A DNA stretch of 64,000 nt from Nonomuraea montanisoli. GTDB lineage: Bacteria > Actinomycetota > Actinomycetes > Streptosporangiales > Streptosporangiaceae. This document shows, in pieces, positions 49,064-58,395 of this stretch (its first letter is position 1; each line of letters opens with the position of its first letter). A program made the translations under genes and the position numbers. Below the pieces are notes generated by a model. It did not search any database. It was not told where the DNA came from and saw only the letters and a program-made list of their open reading frames with translations. The stretch is from contig NZ_JABWGN010000007.1 of assembly GCF_013363975.1 (NCBI RefSeq), positions 62,001-126,000 on the forward strand, read 5' to 3'.

Positions 49064-50179
49064 ATGATGAGCAGGCTTGCGCGGGCTGTGGAGCTGAAGG
49101 CCGAGCTGGTCCACTTCGCCACGTCGGGACGGTTCGCCGCCGAGCTGGGCGTCGTGCTCGACCGGTTCTACTCCGACGACATGCCCGTCGACGAGGCGGC
49201 GGCGTTCCTGCCCGTCGACTTCTTCGCCCACCAGCACGCGCTGCCCGGCGGCGACACGGTCGTGGACCGCTTCCTCGCCGAGACGCCGGGGCTCGACCGC
49301 GCCGATGTGGAGCTCCTCGCGAGCTGGAAGATCGTGGTCGAGGGGGTGTTCGAGGTGCGGGCCGTGGACGACGCGGCCGTGCTGCTGTTCAACCTCGTCG
49401 ACGAGCTGGTCTACCGGGCCTTCTCCAACCTGGGCGAGGGGGCGTTCGAGCCGCTGGAGCCCGGCATGCTCATCGTGGGGCGGCTGATCCCGCTCGGCGC
49501 CGACTGGCTGATCAGCGCGCCGCCGGCCGTCCACACCGCCGGGGCGCGCGACACCCTCGTGGAGGTCGCCGCGCGGCTCGCGCTCGCCCACCCGGCGTGG
49601 GTCTTCCGCAACCCCGTGCTGCTCGCCCAGGCCAGGGAGACGCAGCGGGCGCAGCGCCGCTGCTTCACCGAGTACTTCGGGGCCGACCTCATCGTGCTGC
49701 CCGGGGCTGACGTCGCCGAGATGGTCCGCGGCTATCTGGCCCACCAGGTGGCGCGGCTCGGCGGCCCGCCGCCCAGGGACATCGACCCGCCCGCCGCGCT
49801 GACGGCGGCGCGCACGGTCGGTCTGATCTTCGACGAGGCGGCGGGACTGGGCTACTACGCGGAGTTCGGGAAGCTGGAGGAACTGTTCAACGATCCTTCG
49901 CTCGTCGTCCGGGCCGCGTACCGCGACCTGCTGACGGCCTACCTGCGGGGCGACACCGTGTCACCGGTGCCGATCCAGCGCCTGGCCGAGCGCGACCCGG
50001 CCAGGGCGAGTGAGGTGTTCGCCGGGCTGCTCGGCCGCAAGGGGTTCGACTGGGAGCGCAGCGGCGAGCTGCTGCTGCGGGCGCACAAGCCGGGCCACTT
50101 CGCCGGCCCGCCGCTGCCGACCGTCACGCCGGTGACGGCGGCGATCGCCGAGCATCTGGGTCTGCCCGCGCAGTCCTGA
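49064..50179 (+). CDS. hypothetical cytoplasmic protein
   Basis: About 371 residues, mostly helical and soluble. Distinct segments are MPVDEAAAFLPVDFFAHQHALPGGDTVVDRFLAETPGL, LFNLVDELVYRAFSNLGEGAFEPLEPGMLIVGRLIPLG, CFTEYFGADLIVLPG and DEAAGLGYYAEFGKLEELF. No catalytic motif or known family is recognised. The ATG at 49064 (or the next at 49067) follows ggagggtg. An upstream ATG would add 24 residues. The 3' end overlaps the convergent MarR gene by 56 bases. Confidence 0.72.
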   Translation: MMSRLARAVELKAELVHFATSGRFAAELGVVLDRFYSDDMPVDEAAAFLPVDFFAHQHALPGGDTVVDRFLAETPGLDRADVELLASWKIVVEGVFEVRAVDDAAVLLFNLVDELVYRAFSNLGEGAFEPLEPGMLIVGRLIPLGADWLISAPPAVHTAGARDTLVEVAARLALAHPAWVFRNPVLLAQARETQRAQRRCFTEYFGADLIVLPGADVAEMVRGYLAHQVARLGGPPPRDIDPPAALTAARTVGLIFDEAAGLGYYAEFGKLEELFNDPSLVVRAAYRDLLTAYLRGDTVSPVPIQRLAERDPARASEVFAGLLGRKGFDWERSGELLLRAHKPGHFAGPPLPTVTPVTAAIAEHLGLPAQS

Positions 50180-50627
50180 GGTTGTGCGCGGTGACGCGCG
50201 CGTGGAAGGAGCGGCGGCGCAGCGCCTCGGCCGTGGCCTCCAGCACGACGGTCAGCGGTGCCGGCAGCTCCTTCTCCAGCTCGGCCACCGCCCGGGTGGT
50301 GGCCGCCCACTCGGCCTCGATGGCGGGCAGCGCCGCCCGGGCGCGCTCGGTGAGGTGGACGACGCGTTGCCGCCCGTCGGCTCCGCGTTCCAGCGTGACG
50401 AAGCCGGCGCGGCTCATCTGGTGGACCGTTTGGCTGGCCGCCGAGTGGGTGACGCCGACGGCGGCGGCCAGGTCGCGGATCGCCATGGGGCCTTCGGTGG
50501 CCAGGGCCCGGACGGCTGGGGAGAAGCGCGGCCGGTAGTCGGGCATGCCGAGATCGGCGTAGATCTGGGCGATCGCGCCGTCCATGACCTCGTGCACGTG
50601 GCGGAGGAGTGTCCCGAGCGATGCCAT
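50124..50627 (-). CDS. MarR family transcriptional regulator
   Basis: A 167-residue winged-helix protein: PMAIRDLAAAVGVTHSAASQTVHQMSRAGFVTLERGADGRQRVVHLTERAR (~47-98). Long helices follow in the C-terminal part and a basic, Pro/Ser-rich tail ends it. The upstream gap (~180 bases to the 14-bp repeats) lacks an intact divergent gene that it could control. It may have regulated the gene whose remnant seems to begin at 50810. Convergent overlap with the hypothetical gene on the other strand. Confidence 0.9.
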   Translation of the reverse strand: MASLGTLLRHVHEVMDGAIAQIYADLGMPDYRPRFSPAVRALATEGPMAIRDLAAAVGVTHSAASQTVHQMSRAGFVTLERGADGRQRVVHLTERARAALPAIEAEWAATTRAVAELEKELPAPLTVVLEATAEALRRRSFHARVTAHNLRTARADPDARRSPPSPA

Positions 50628-51045
50628 GGCACCAAGGTAACAGCCCGTTTTAAATCCCTTTCGTGCGATGTCATTGTCGGCTCGCGTCCCCGCTCACGTC
50701 AGAAAGGTGCGAGCCGGGGAATCCGCCGGCAGAATGAGAAACGCTGAAATGTCACGATTCGCCACTCACGATTCACCACTCACGATTCACCACTGAAGAA
50801 AGGCGCCGAGTGGCCACCGCCCTTCACGAACTCGACACCGCGCCGCACGTGCGCGCGCCCCGTGACGACGGCCGCGGGGATGATCGGTCCCTGGGACGCG
50901 CGGATCGGGTTCAAGGACGGCGTCGCCGTGGGCGGCTGAGCCAACCTGGCCCTGTGGCCGTCGTCAAGGTGGTGGCGGCGGGCCAGGCGCTCGGCAAGGT
51001 CATCCCGGTCGTGGCCCGACCTCTGCGGGGGCGGGGGCAGGGTGA
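50628..51045. other. 418-base stretch with a repeat and a possible gene remnant
   Basis: No intact gene is seen. After the triple repeat at 50753-50794, a GTG at 50810 has a gaagaaagg site upstream and opens a short frame (MATALHELDTAPHVRAP...). A one-base shift then gives IGPWDARIGFKDGVAVGG ending in a stop. This looks like the remains of a gene divergent from the MarR regulator. It is too short to name. Confidence 0.35.
50753..50794. repeat. three tandem copies of a 14-bp unit
   Basis: The unit cacgattcaccact occurs three times in a row (50753-50766 with one change, 50767-50780, 50781-50794), shortly before a ribosome-site-like gaagaaagg and GTG. It lies upstream of the MarR gene and could be an operator array or a slippage product. 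Confidence 0.75.
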
Positions 51046-52107
51046 TCAGCCGGCGATCGCCGCGATGAGCTCGTCCCGGCTCTGGGCCCCGGTCTTCCGG
51101 TACACCGACTTCACGTGGTCGTTGACGGTGTGGGTGGACAGGTCCAGGGCTCGGGCGATCTGCTTCGTCGCCGCCCCGGCCTGCAGGTGCTCGATGACGC
51201 GGCGTTCGGCGGCGGTGATGCCGTACCAGTCGCAGAAGGACGGCAGCAGCAGGGCGCTGCCGGCCGCCTGGATGAGAACGGCCACGTCACTGTGGCCGTT
51301 CTCATCCAGTGGCTGGCCGTGGATCAGCACCCAGCGCCCGAAGTTCGCCGCCGGGGCGCAGATCGACGGCGTCCAGGCGCGCGGATCGCGCCGGTGCGCC
51401 CTGACGTGCAGGGACAGGCCGACCCAGAACGCGCCGGCGATCCAGTCCGGCACCCCGCTGCCGGCGGCCGGCCACATCTGGCGCATCCAGGCCCGCGCCT
51501 GGGGCGAGACCGCCCCGACCCTGTGGTCGGGGCCGATCGTGATGAGCCCGGTCGGCAGCGCCGGGACGGTGGGCGTCAGCGGGCCGGACGTCACGTAGCC
51601 GCGTAACCCCGCCAGCAGCGCGGGGACGAACCGCTGGACCTCGCGGACGTCGCCCGCGCCGAAGGGCCTGCCGCCCTCGGCCCGGAGCAGGCCGAGCATG
51701 CCCCACACGCCGTGCCGGTCGCGGACCAGCAGCCGCAGCTCGCTGCTCGCCCCGTGGGCGGCCAGCACCCGCCGCAGCAGCGTGTTCTGCCGGCCGTCGC
51801 CGGCGCCCGCTCCCACCACGCACACCGGGACGCTCTGCCGGGCGAGATCCGGCAGCGGGCACGGCTCGCCGTGCAGGTACCGGTTGAGGACCAGGGCGCT
51901 GATCAGCGCGGGCGGGTACTCGTGCCAGAAGCTGAACGCTCCCAGGCCGATGCCCATGGCCGGGTTCAGGCCGACCAGCCGGAGCGCGTCGTGCGCCACC
52001 CGGCGCCGGACGATCCGGGAGACGGCGGCGCCCACCTCGGCCGGGCTGCCGGCCGGGCTGAGCGCCGCGCACAGCTCGCGGGCGATGCGCCCCTCGTTGT
52101 CGGTCAC
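51046..52107 (-). CDS. LuxR family transcriptional regulator
   Basis: A 353-residue protein. The C-terminal LuxR HTH is GITAAERRVIEHLQAGAATKQIARALDLSTHTVNDHVKSVYRKTGAQSRDELIAAI. The first ~280 residues hold a GAF/PAS-like sensory part (ALRLVGLNPAMGIGLGAFSFWH ... GMLGLLRAEGGRPFGAGDVREVQRF). There is no receiver domain. Such regulators sense a small molecule or are orphan. The gene is alone; a ~270-base gap separates it from the next. Confidence 0.9.
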   Translation of the reverse strand: MTDNEGRIARELCAALSPAGSPAEVGAAVSRIVRRRVAHDALRLVGLNPAMGIGLGAFSFWHEYPPALISALVLNRYLHGEPCPLPDLARQSVPVCVVGAGAGDGRQNTLLRRVLAAHGASSELRLLVRDRHGVWGMLGLLRAEGGRPFGAGDVREVQRFVPALLAGLRGYVTSGPLTPTVPALPTGLITIGPDHRVGAVSPQARAWMRQMWPAAGSGVPDWIAGAFWVGLSLHVRAHRRDPRAWTPSICAPAANFGRWVLIHGQPLDENGHSDVAVLIQAAGSALLLPSFCDWYGITAAERRVIEHLQAGAATKQIARALDLSTHTVNDHVKSVYRKTGAQSRDELIAAIAG

Positions 52108-52352
52108 CCGGCATCAACTCCGGTGGTGCGAGTTTTCGACTGTCGGGCAGCGGCAACGCCGACTCGTTCGCCATTCTAGGTCCCGCCGAAAAAGATGACC
52201 AGCCGCTGGAATTCAGGCGCATATTCCTCGTGGGAGTATGGAAAGAATTCCGGTGATTCGCGGGAAATGTGCACGACGAACGGCGCCGCGGACGCGCGCC
52301 GACCGACGAATGAGGCGACCTGTGGCCCGCCCGCGCGCGCCTCAGCGCTCGT

Positions 52353-52684
<332 letters not shown>

Positions 52685-52771
52685 GACCGTTCTCCAAGGC
52701 GCGGGAGTCGGACAAGGCCACGGTACCTCTCGGGCCCCGATCGTTTCCTCCCGCGCCTCCCGGTGCGGGCG

Positions 52772-53281
52772 TCAGGCGGGGACGGAGACGCCCACGCCGC
52801 CGCGGGTCTGCCCGCCGTACCGCTGCTTGGCGGCGGCGATGTCGAGCGGCCGGACCGAGCTGCGCGCGGCGAGCACCTCGTCGTCGATCAGCGCGGCCGG
52901 GACCAGCCACGACACCTCGAACTCCAGCCCGTCGGGATCTTGGGCGTACAGTGCCTTGGTGGTGGAGTGATCCGACGCGCCGACCAGCGCGCCCATCTCG
53001 CTCAGCCTGGCGGCGACGCGCTCCAGCTCGTCCAGCGTGTCGACCTCCCAGGCCAGGTGGTAGAGCCCGACCGAGGTGCGCCCGGCGGGCGACGGCCCCG
53101 CGCCCGCCCCGATCTCGAACAGGCCGAGATCGTGGTCGTTGTTCGAACCCGCAGCCTGGAGGAAGGCGGCTCCCCGCATGCCCATGACGACCTCGAAGCC
53201 GAGGGCTTCCCGGTAGAAGGCCACGCTCCGCTCCACGTCACGGACATACAGGACCGCGTGGTTGAGTCGCTGGACCGGCAT
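52772..53281 (-). CDS. VOC superfamily dioxygenase-like protein
   Basis: A 169-residue VOC protein: QRLNHAVLYVRDVERSVAFYREALGFEVV at the start and GLYHLAWEVDTLDELERVAARLSEMGAL in the second half, with DPDGLEFEVSW as the last strand. Likely metal ligands are His in NHAVL, His in YHLAW and Glu in EFEVS, as in extradiol dioxygenases. It is divergent from a MarR gene that probably regulates it, a common pairing for aromatic or stress enzymes. Confidence 0.88.
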   Translation of the reverse strand: MPVQRLNHAVLYVRDVERSVAFYREALGFEVVMGMRGAAFLQAAGSNNDHDLGLFEIGAGAGPSPAGRTSVGLYHLAWEVDTLDELERVAARLSEMGALVGASDHSTTKALYAQDPDGLEFEVSWLVPAALIDDEVLAARSSVRPLDIAAAKQRYGGQTRGGVGVSVPA

Positions 53282-53342
53282 TGCTTTCCCCTTTCGGCAG
53301 GCCACGTCCAATGTATATGAGAGTTCAAGTAAAATGCATCCC

Positions 53343-53792
53343 ATGACCCGATGGCTGGACGACGACGAGCAGCGCACCTGGCGCAACTTCGTGGCCGCCA
53401 CCCAGCTCCTGTATGCGGCGCTCGACCGCCAGTTGCAGCGCGACAGCGCGATGCCGCACACCTACTACGTGATCCTCGTGGGGCTGTCGGAGGCGCCGGA
53501 GCGCCGCATGCGCATGAGCGAGCTGGCCACGTGGGCGCAGTCCTCGCAGAGCCGCCTGTCGCACGCGGTGGCGCGGCTGGAGGAGCGCGGGTGGGTGCGC
53601 CGCGAGCGCTGCCCGGAGGACGGGCGCGGCAACTTCGCGGTGCTCACGGACGAGGGCTTCGCCGCCCTGGCGGCCGCCGCGCCGGGCCATGTCGAGGAGG
53701 TCCGGAGGAGCCTGTTCGACGTGCTCGACCCCGAACAGATCCGGGCGCTCGACGACATCTGCGCCACGGTCCGGTCCCGCCTGGAGCGCTGA
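53343..53792 (+). CDS. MarR family transcriptional regulator
   Basis: A 149-residue MarR protein. The wHTH is RMSELATWAQSSQSRLSHAVARLEERGWVRRERCPEDGRGNFAVLTDEG (~55-105), flanked by dimer helices. A TAAAAT hexamer (53330-53335) ends seven bases before the ATG at 53343, so a leaderless start there is preferred over the ATG at 53334, which overlaps the hexamer. It is divergent from the VOC gene. Direct repeats of cctcatgccgcgcctcgcgg follow the stop at ~53811-53875. Confidence 0.9.
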   Translation: MTRWLDDDEQRTWRNFVAATQLLYAALDRQLQRDSAMPHTYYVILVGLSEAPERRMRMSELATWAQSSQSRLSHAVARLEERGWVRRERCPEDGRGNFAVLTDEGFAALAAAAPGHVEEVRRSLFDVLDPEQIRALDDICATVRSRLER

Positions 53793-54006
53793 CCCGGGCC
53801 GCTCCCTCACCTCATGCCGCGCCTCGCGGCTCTTCCTCATGCCGCGCCTCGCGGCGCTTCATGCCCCCGCCTCGCGGTGCGGACACGCTGAGTCGCTAGC
53901 GCGGAAACTGTCGGTGGCACGTCGTAGCGTTGCGCGGGTGGCCGGGGGAGTGGCCTCGGCCCCGCGGGGAGCGGAGGCCCCGCGCGACCGGACGGAGGAG
54001 CGGGGG

Positions 54007-54195
54007 ATGCACGACATGGACGACGCACTGTTCAGGGCGGTCCACGGGATCGCGGGGCGGCTGGCGGGGGCGCCGGTGCCCGTGGTGCTCGACGCGCTGG
54101 TGCGCCAGCTTCCCAAGGCGCCCGGCCTCGACGGTCCCGAGCTGCGCAAGATCGCCGAAGAGATCAGCGTGGGCCGCGACCCCTCCGGCCTCTGA
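54007..54195 (+). CDS. small conserved-looking protein of unknown function
   Basis: A 62-residue protein, MHDMDDALFRAVHGIAGRLAGAPVPVVLDALVRQLPKAPGLDGPELRKIAEEISVGRDPSGL in short segments: an amphipathic helix (DALFRAVHGIAGRLAG), a second (VPVVLDALVRQLP) and a third (GPELRKIAEEISVG). A ggaggagcggggg ribosome site stands just before the ATG. The helical pattern and clean start suggest a real gene, but no family is recognised. Confidence 0.55.
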   Translation: MHDMDDALFRAVHGIAGRLAGAPVPVVLDALVRQLPKAPGLDGPELRKIAEEISVGRDPSGL

Positions 54196-54806
54196 CCTGC
54201 CGCGAACCCACGCTCTCGTACCGCCGGCGCCCGGGTCGTGACCGCCCTGCCCGTTGCCCCGCCCTGACGTCGCGACGCCCGAGGTCGCGACGCCGGGCCG
54301 CCGAAGTTCAGCCGCGTGAACCTCGGCGGGTGCGGCGTCGTGTCGATGGCGTCGGGTGAGTGATCCGGGTGTCGCGAGGTCGCGTGGACGCGCCCCGGAA
54401 CCGTGGTCTCCGGTGTCGTGAGATGTGTCGAGCGGGGGCGCAAGGCTCGGGGTCCCGGTGCCGCGGGATGTGTCGAACAGGGGCCCAAGGCTCGGGGTCC
54501 CGGTGCCGCGAGGTGTGTCGAAGGGGGAGGCAGGGCTGGCCGTCCCGGTCTCGTGAGGTGTGTTGACGATGGCGCAGGGCTCGCGGTCCCCTTGCCACGA
54601 GATGTGTCGAGTGGGGCGCAAGGCTTGCGAGTCCGGTGTCCTGCGAGGGCGGTGATGGCGGGGCGAGGCTCACGATGCCGGTGGCTCCGAGGTTGCCTCC
54701 TCGGCGGGCGGGCTTGTGATGGCCGGTGTGGTTCGTGCAGCATCGAGGCCATGGGTAGCGCTAACATCCACCGTCCCGTCCCGCGCGATGTCCTGGACGT
54801 GACCGC
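54196..54806. repeat. gene-free stretch with a 45-bp tandem repeat (54368-54681)
   Basis: From 54368 to 54681 there are about seven units of 45 bases (starts near 54368, 54412, 54457, 54502, 54547, 54592 and 54637). Each carries a gtgtcga core and a ggctcg-ggtcc end, with increasing divergence at the edges. Because 45 is a multiple of three, frames stay open in several registers on both strands, but none has a credible start or fold. It is treated as a non-coding minisatellite just upstream of xylulokinase. The rest of the 611 bases holds nothing else that can be supported. Confidence 0.75.
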
Positions 54807-56294
54807 ATGACGCTGGTCGCCGGGGTCGACTCGTCGACGCAGAGCTGCAAGGTCGTCATCCGTGACGCCGCCACCGGCCGGCTCGTACGCCAGGGCAGGG
54901 CCGCCCACCCCGAGGGCACCGAGGTCCACCCGGAGCACTGGTGGGCCGCGTTCCTGCGGGCCGTCAAGGAGGCCGGCGGGCTCGACGACGTGGCGGCGAT
55001 CAGCGTGGCGGGGCAGCAGCACGGCATGGTCTGCCTAGACGAGACGGGCCAGGTCGTCCGTGACGCGTTGCTCTGGAACGACACGCGCTCCGCGGCCGCC
55101 GCCGCGGCCCTCGTGGCCGAGCTGGGCGGCCCCGCGGCGTGGGCCGAGGCGGTGGGCAGCGTGCCCGTGGCCTCGTTCACGATCACCAAGCTGCGCTGGC
55201 TGGCCGAGCTCGAGCCCGACAACGCCCGCCGGGTGGCCGCGGTGTGCCTGCCGCACGACTGGCTCACCTGGCGGCTCGCGGGGGCCCTCGGGCTGCCGTT
55301 CGAGGCGTGGGCCGACGCGCCGCCCCCGCCGCTCGACCACCTGACCACCGACCGCGGCGACGTCTCGGGCACGGGCTACTGGTCCCCGGCCACGGGGGCG
55401 TACCGCACCGATCTGCTGAAGGCGGCCTTCGGCGCGGTCCCGCTGCTGCCGCGCGTCCTCGGCCCGATCGCCGACGCCGCCACCCCCGCCGCCCCCGACG
55501 CTCTCGCCCGCGGGGTGACCACCGCCGGGGCGAGTTCGCGTCGCGGTGGTGACGCGGGACGTATGCGCATCGCGCCGGGCACCGGTGACAACATGGCCGC
55601 CGCGCTCGGCGTGGGCGCCCGGCCCGGGGACGTCGTGGTCTCGATCGGCACCTCGGGCACCGTGTTCGCCGTCTCGGACGCGCCGAGCGCCGACCCGAGC
55701 GGCCAGGTGGCGGGGTTCGCCGATGCGACGGGCCGGTTCCTGCCGCTGGTGTGCACGCTGAACGCGGCCCGGGTCATGGACGCGGCGGCACGCCTCACAG
55801 GCGTCGACCTCGACCGGCTCGGCGAGCTGGCGCTCCAGGCTCCGGCCGGTGCCGGCGGTCTCACGCTGGTGCCGTACCTCGAAGGCGAGCGCACCCCCAA
55901 CCAGCCCACCGCCACGGGCGCGGTCCACGGCCTCACCCTGGCCACCTCGACCCCGGCCCACCTGGCCCGGGCCGCGATCGAGGGCATGCTGTGCGGCCTG
56001 GCCGACGGCCTCGACGCGCTCGGCCGCACGCCGGAGCGGGTGCTGCTGATCGGTGGAGGCGCCCGTTCGGAGGCGGTCCGCCGCATCGCGCCCACCGTCT
56101 TCGGCCGACCGGTCCTGGCGCCGCCGCCGGGAGAGTACGTCGCCGACGGCGCGGCCTACCAGGCGGCCTGGCTGCTGGACGCGGAGGTCGACTGGTCCTC
56201 GCAGGAGGCGGCGGTCTACGAGGCCGACGCGGTGCCGGACATCCGCCACCGCTACGCCGCGGCCCGCCCCCACATCCTCGACCGCCCCCACTGA
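54807..56294 (+). CDS. xylB: xylulokinase
   Basis: A 495-residue FGGY kinase: LVAGVDSSTQSCKVVIRD at the N-terminus, ISVAGQQHGMVCLDETG (~70), LLWNDTRS (~90), LPHDWLTWRLAG (~150), GTGDNMAAALGVG (~265) and IGTSGTVFAVS. It phosphorylates D-xylulose to feed the pentose phosphate pathway. A short Arg/Gly-rich insert (GASSRRGGDAGR) precedes the GTGDN motif. No xylose isomerase or xylose transporter is nearby, so it may be regulated separately. Confidence 0.95.
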   Translation: MTLVAGVDSSTQSCKVVIRDAATGRLVRQGRAAHPEGTEVHPEHWWAAFLRAVKEAGGLDDVAAISVAGQQHGMVCLDETGQVVRDALLWNDTRSAAAAAALVAELGGPAAWAEAVGSVPVASFTITKLRWLAELEPDNARRVAAVCLPHDWLTWRLAGALGLPFEAWADAPPPPLDHLTTDRGDVSGTGYWSPATGAYRTDLLKAAFGAVPLLPRVLGPIADAATPAAPDALARGVTTAGASSRRGGDAGRMRIAPGTGDNMAAALGVGARPGDVVVSIGTSGTVFAVSDAPSADPSGQVAGFADATGRFLPLVCTLNAARVMDAAARLTGVDLDRLGELALQAPAGAGGLTLVPYLEGERTPNQPTATGAVHGLTLATSTPAHLARAAIEGMLCGLADGLDALGRTPERVLLIGGGARSEAVRRIAPTVFGRPVLAPPPGEYVADGAAYQAAWLLDAEVDWSSQEAAVYEADAVPDIRHRYAAARPHILDRPH

Positions 56295-56390
56295 CCGCCC
56301 CCACGCCTCCACGTTCGGTGTCGGTGTCGGTGTCGGCGTCGGAGGTAGGTGCCGTCCGGGGCGCCGGAGGTGCGTGCGTGCGGTCGGGTG

Positions 56391-57341
56391 TCAGCCCGTG
56401 CCGAGGGCCTTGCGCAGGACGTGGACGGCCTGCTCGACGGCTCCCGTGGTGGCGGCCGTCCCTCTGAGCGGGTTGAGCATCATGAAGTCGTGCAGGATGC
56501 CGTTGTAGCGCAGGCTCGTCGTGCGCACCCCGGCAGCCAGGAGCTTGCGCGCGTACGCCTCCCCCTCGTCCCGCAGCACGTCGTTCTCGTCCACGATCAC
56601 GAACGCCTCGGGCAGCCCGGACAGCTCCTCCAGGCTCGCCCGCAGCGGCGAGGCGGTGATCTCCCCGCGCCTGTCGCGGTCCGGCAGGTACGCGTCCCAG
56701 AACCAGGCCATGGCCTTCGCCGTCAGGAAGGGCCCGCCGGCGAACTCCCGGTAGCTGCCGGTGTCCTGGGCGGCGTCCGTGACCGGGTAGTAGAGCGACT
56801 GGTGGACGAACGTCACGTCGCCGCGCTGCTTGGCCAGGATGGTCAGGGCGGCCGTCATGTTGCCGCCGACCGAGTCGCCCGCGATCGCGAGGCGCGCGGC
56901 GTCGAGCCCCTCCGAGGCCCCGTCGCGGGTGATCCAGCGGGCCGTGGCGTACGCCTGCTCGATCGCCACCGGGTAGCGCGCCTCCGGCGAGCGGTCGTAC
57001 TCGACGAAGACCACGGCGGCCCCGGCCCCGACGGCCAGTTCGCGGACGAGCCGGTCGTGCGTGCCCGCGTTGCCGAGGATCCAGCCGCCACCGTGGACGT
57101 ACAGGACGGTGGGCAGCGGCCCGGCGGCTCCGGGTGGCTTGACGATGCGGACCCGCACGTCCCCGACCTCGGCCGGCACGGTGATCCACTTCTCGTCGAC
57201 GTCGGGCTTGTCGATCGGGGCGGCCTGGATGTCGTCCAGGACCTTCCGGGCGCCCTCGGGGCCCAGCTCGTACAGGAACGGCGGCTTCGAGGTGGCGTCC
57301 GCGATCTCCTGCGCCGCGGGTTCGAGTATGTGCTCGCTCAT
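56391..57341 (-). CDS. alpha/beta hydrolase of the hormone-sensitive-lipase (HSL) type
   Basis: A 316-residue esterase with oxyanion motif YVHGGGWILGN (~80), nucleophile AIAGDSVGGNMTAALT (Ser ~155), acid in VIVDENDVLRDEGE (~255) and His in NGILHDFMML (~287). The HGGG and GDSxGG motifs define the HSL family. It hydrolyses short acyl esters; the physiological substrate is unknown. The ATG at 57339-57341 is the family start. Hexanucleotide repeats (ggtgtc) lie after its stop around 56316-56340. Confidence 0.92.
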   Translation of the reverse strand: MSEHILEPAAQEIADATSKPPFLYELGPEGARKVLDDIQAAPIDKPDVDEKWITVPAEVGDVRVRIVKPPGAAGPLPTVLYVHGGGWILGNAGTHDRLVRELAVGAGAAVVFVEYDRSPEARYPVAIEQAYATARWITRDGASEGLDAARLAIAGDSVGGNMTAALTILAKQRGDVTFVHQSLYYPVTDAAQDTGSYREFAGGPFLTAKAMAWFWDAYLPDRDRRGEITASPLRASLEELSGLPEAFVIVDENDVLRDEGEAYARKLLAAGVRTTSLRYNGILHDFMMLNPLRGTAATTGAVEQAVHVLRKALGTG

Positions 57342-57508
57342 GATGAGGTGTCGTCCTTCTGCTCGTCGTGCGTTCTCTTCTCGGGCTGGCGTACCCGCAT
57401 CACCTGATCCCGAGCCCACGGCCCCTAGGGGACCCTGAGAAGGGATCAGGGGCGCTCCGGGGGTCTGGCCTGATGCCCCCGGCCCGGTGCGGGCGGGAGG
57501 GTTGGGGC

Positions 57509-58333
57509 ATGACGGCAGTGAAGGACAGGATCACCCCCGCGACTGCGCCCCAGGGGAAGGCGCGGGCCGCGTCCGGGACCGCCGGGGCTCAGGGGGAGGG
57601 TTCCGGGGCTCAGGGGGAGGGCTCCGGGGCTCCGAGGGAGGGCGCGGGGTACCGGGTCGGGGGCGCCGGCGCCCGGGTCGGGGTCTACGCGCTCGTCGCG
57701 TGCCTGTCGATCGTCTCCGCCGTCGTCGCGGTCGTGGCCGGCCAGTTCGGCCCCGACCCGTACCTCGACCCTCTCAACGTGACCATCAGCGAGTACGCCG
57801 TGTCCGACCGCGGGGGCGTCACGGAGGTCGCGATGGCCGTCATGGGGCTGGGGTCGCTGGCGCTGCTGGGCGGGATGCGGGCGGCGGGGGCGCCGGTCCG
57901 GGGGACGCCCGAGCGGCTGCTGCTGGTGTGGTCGGTCGCGCTGGTCGTCGCCGCGGTGGTGCCGACCACGCCCATCGGTCACGACCTCACCCTCACCGCC
58001 CAGATCCACCGGTACGTGTCGGTGGCGGCGTTCGTGAGCCTGCCCGCGGCGGCGGCGCTCATGGTGCCGCGGCTGGCGGCCGACGCCGCGTGGAAGCCGG
58101 TGGCGCGGGTGGTGGAGTGGCTGGCGCTCGCCGGGGGGTTCGGGCTGCTGGCGATCACGTACGTGGCCCTGCCGGGCGGCGGGGTGATGATCGGGCTGGT
58201 GGAGCGGCTGCTGCTGGCCGCGGAGGTCACGTTGCTGCTGGTCCTGGCCGGGTGGCTGGCCCGGCTGGCCTGGGCCCGCGGGGTCGGAAAAGCCGTCAAT
58301 TTCCCGACTTATCACAGATTTATCGCGAGTTGA
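57509..58333 (+). CDS. DUF998 membrane protein
   Basis: A 274-residue protein. Its N-terminal 55 residues are low-complexity with tandem copies of AQGEGSG/APREGAG. About six helices follow (VGVYALVACLSIVSAVVAVVAG; LDPLNVTISEYAVSDRGGVTEVAMAVMGLGSLALLGG; ...). The NVTISEYAVSDRG loop is the DUF998 hallmark. The ATG at 57509 is preceded by gggagg. Its function is unknown, but it belongs to a Frag1/DRAM/PAQR-like membrane family. The in-frame 21-bp repeat near the N-terminus is unusual. Confidence 0.85.
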   Translation: MTAVKDRITPATAPQGKARAASGTAGAQGEGSGAQGEGSGAPREGAGYRVGGAGARVGVYALVACLSIVSAVVAVVAGQFGPDPYLDPLNVTISEYAVSDRGGVTEVAMAVMGLGSLALLGGMRAAGAPVRGTPERLLLVWSVALVVAAVVPTTPIGHDLTLTAQIHRYVSVAAFVSLPAAAALMVPRLAADAAWKPVARVVEWLALAGGFGLLAITYVALPGGGVMIGLVERLLLAAEVTLLLVLAGWLARLAWARGVGKAVNFPTYHRFIAS

Positions 58334-58335
58334 TC

Positions 58336-58363
58336 TTAAACACACCCGTTTCGGTGCTATTCT
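58336..58363 (+). promoter_or_regulatory. possible promoter of cvnA
   Basis: TTAAAC (58336-58341), a 16-base spacer and TATTCT (58358-58363) lie in the AT-richer patch between the DUF998 gene and the cvnA start, about 33 bases before the ATG. It suggests the conservon is transcribed separately from the DUF998 gene. The -35 match is poor. Confidence 0.3.
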
Positions 58364-58395
58364 CTCCCGCGATCTTCTATCCGGGAGCAGGTACC

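Noticed and set aside
53930..54241. A 103-codon frame overlapping the small 62-residue gene
   Set aside because: Arg/Gly/Pro-rich translation without helices. The other frame has a better ribosome site and an amphipathic pattern.
54368..54681. The 45-bp tandem units as a CRISPR array or as a coding repeat
   Set aside because: The units are directly contiguous without unique spacers of constant length, so it is not CRISPR. Frames stay open in several registers with no start signal, so no coding claim is made.
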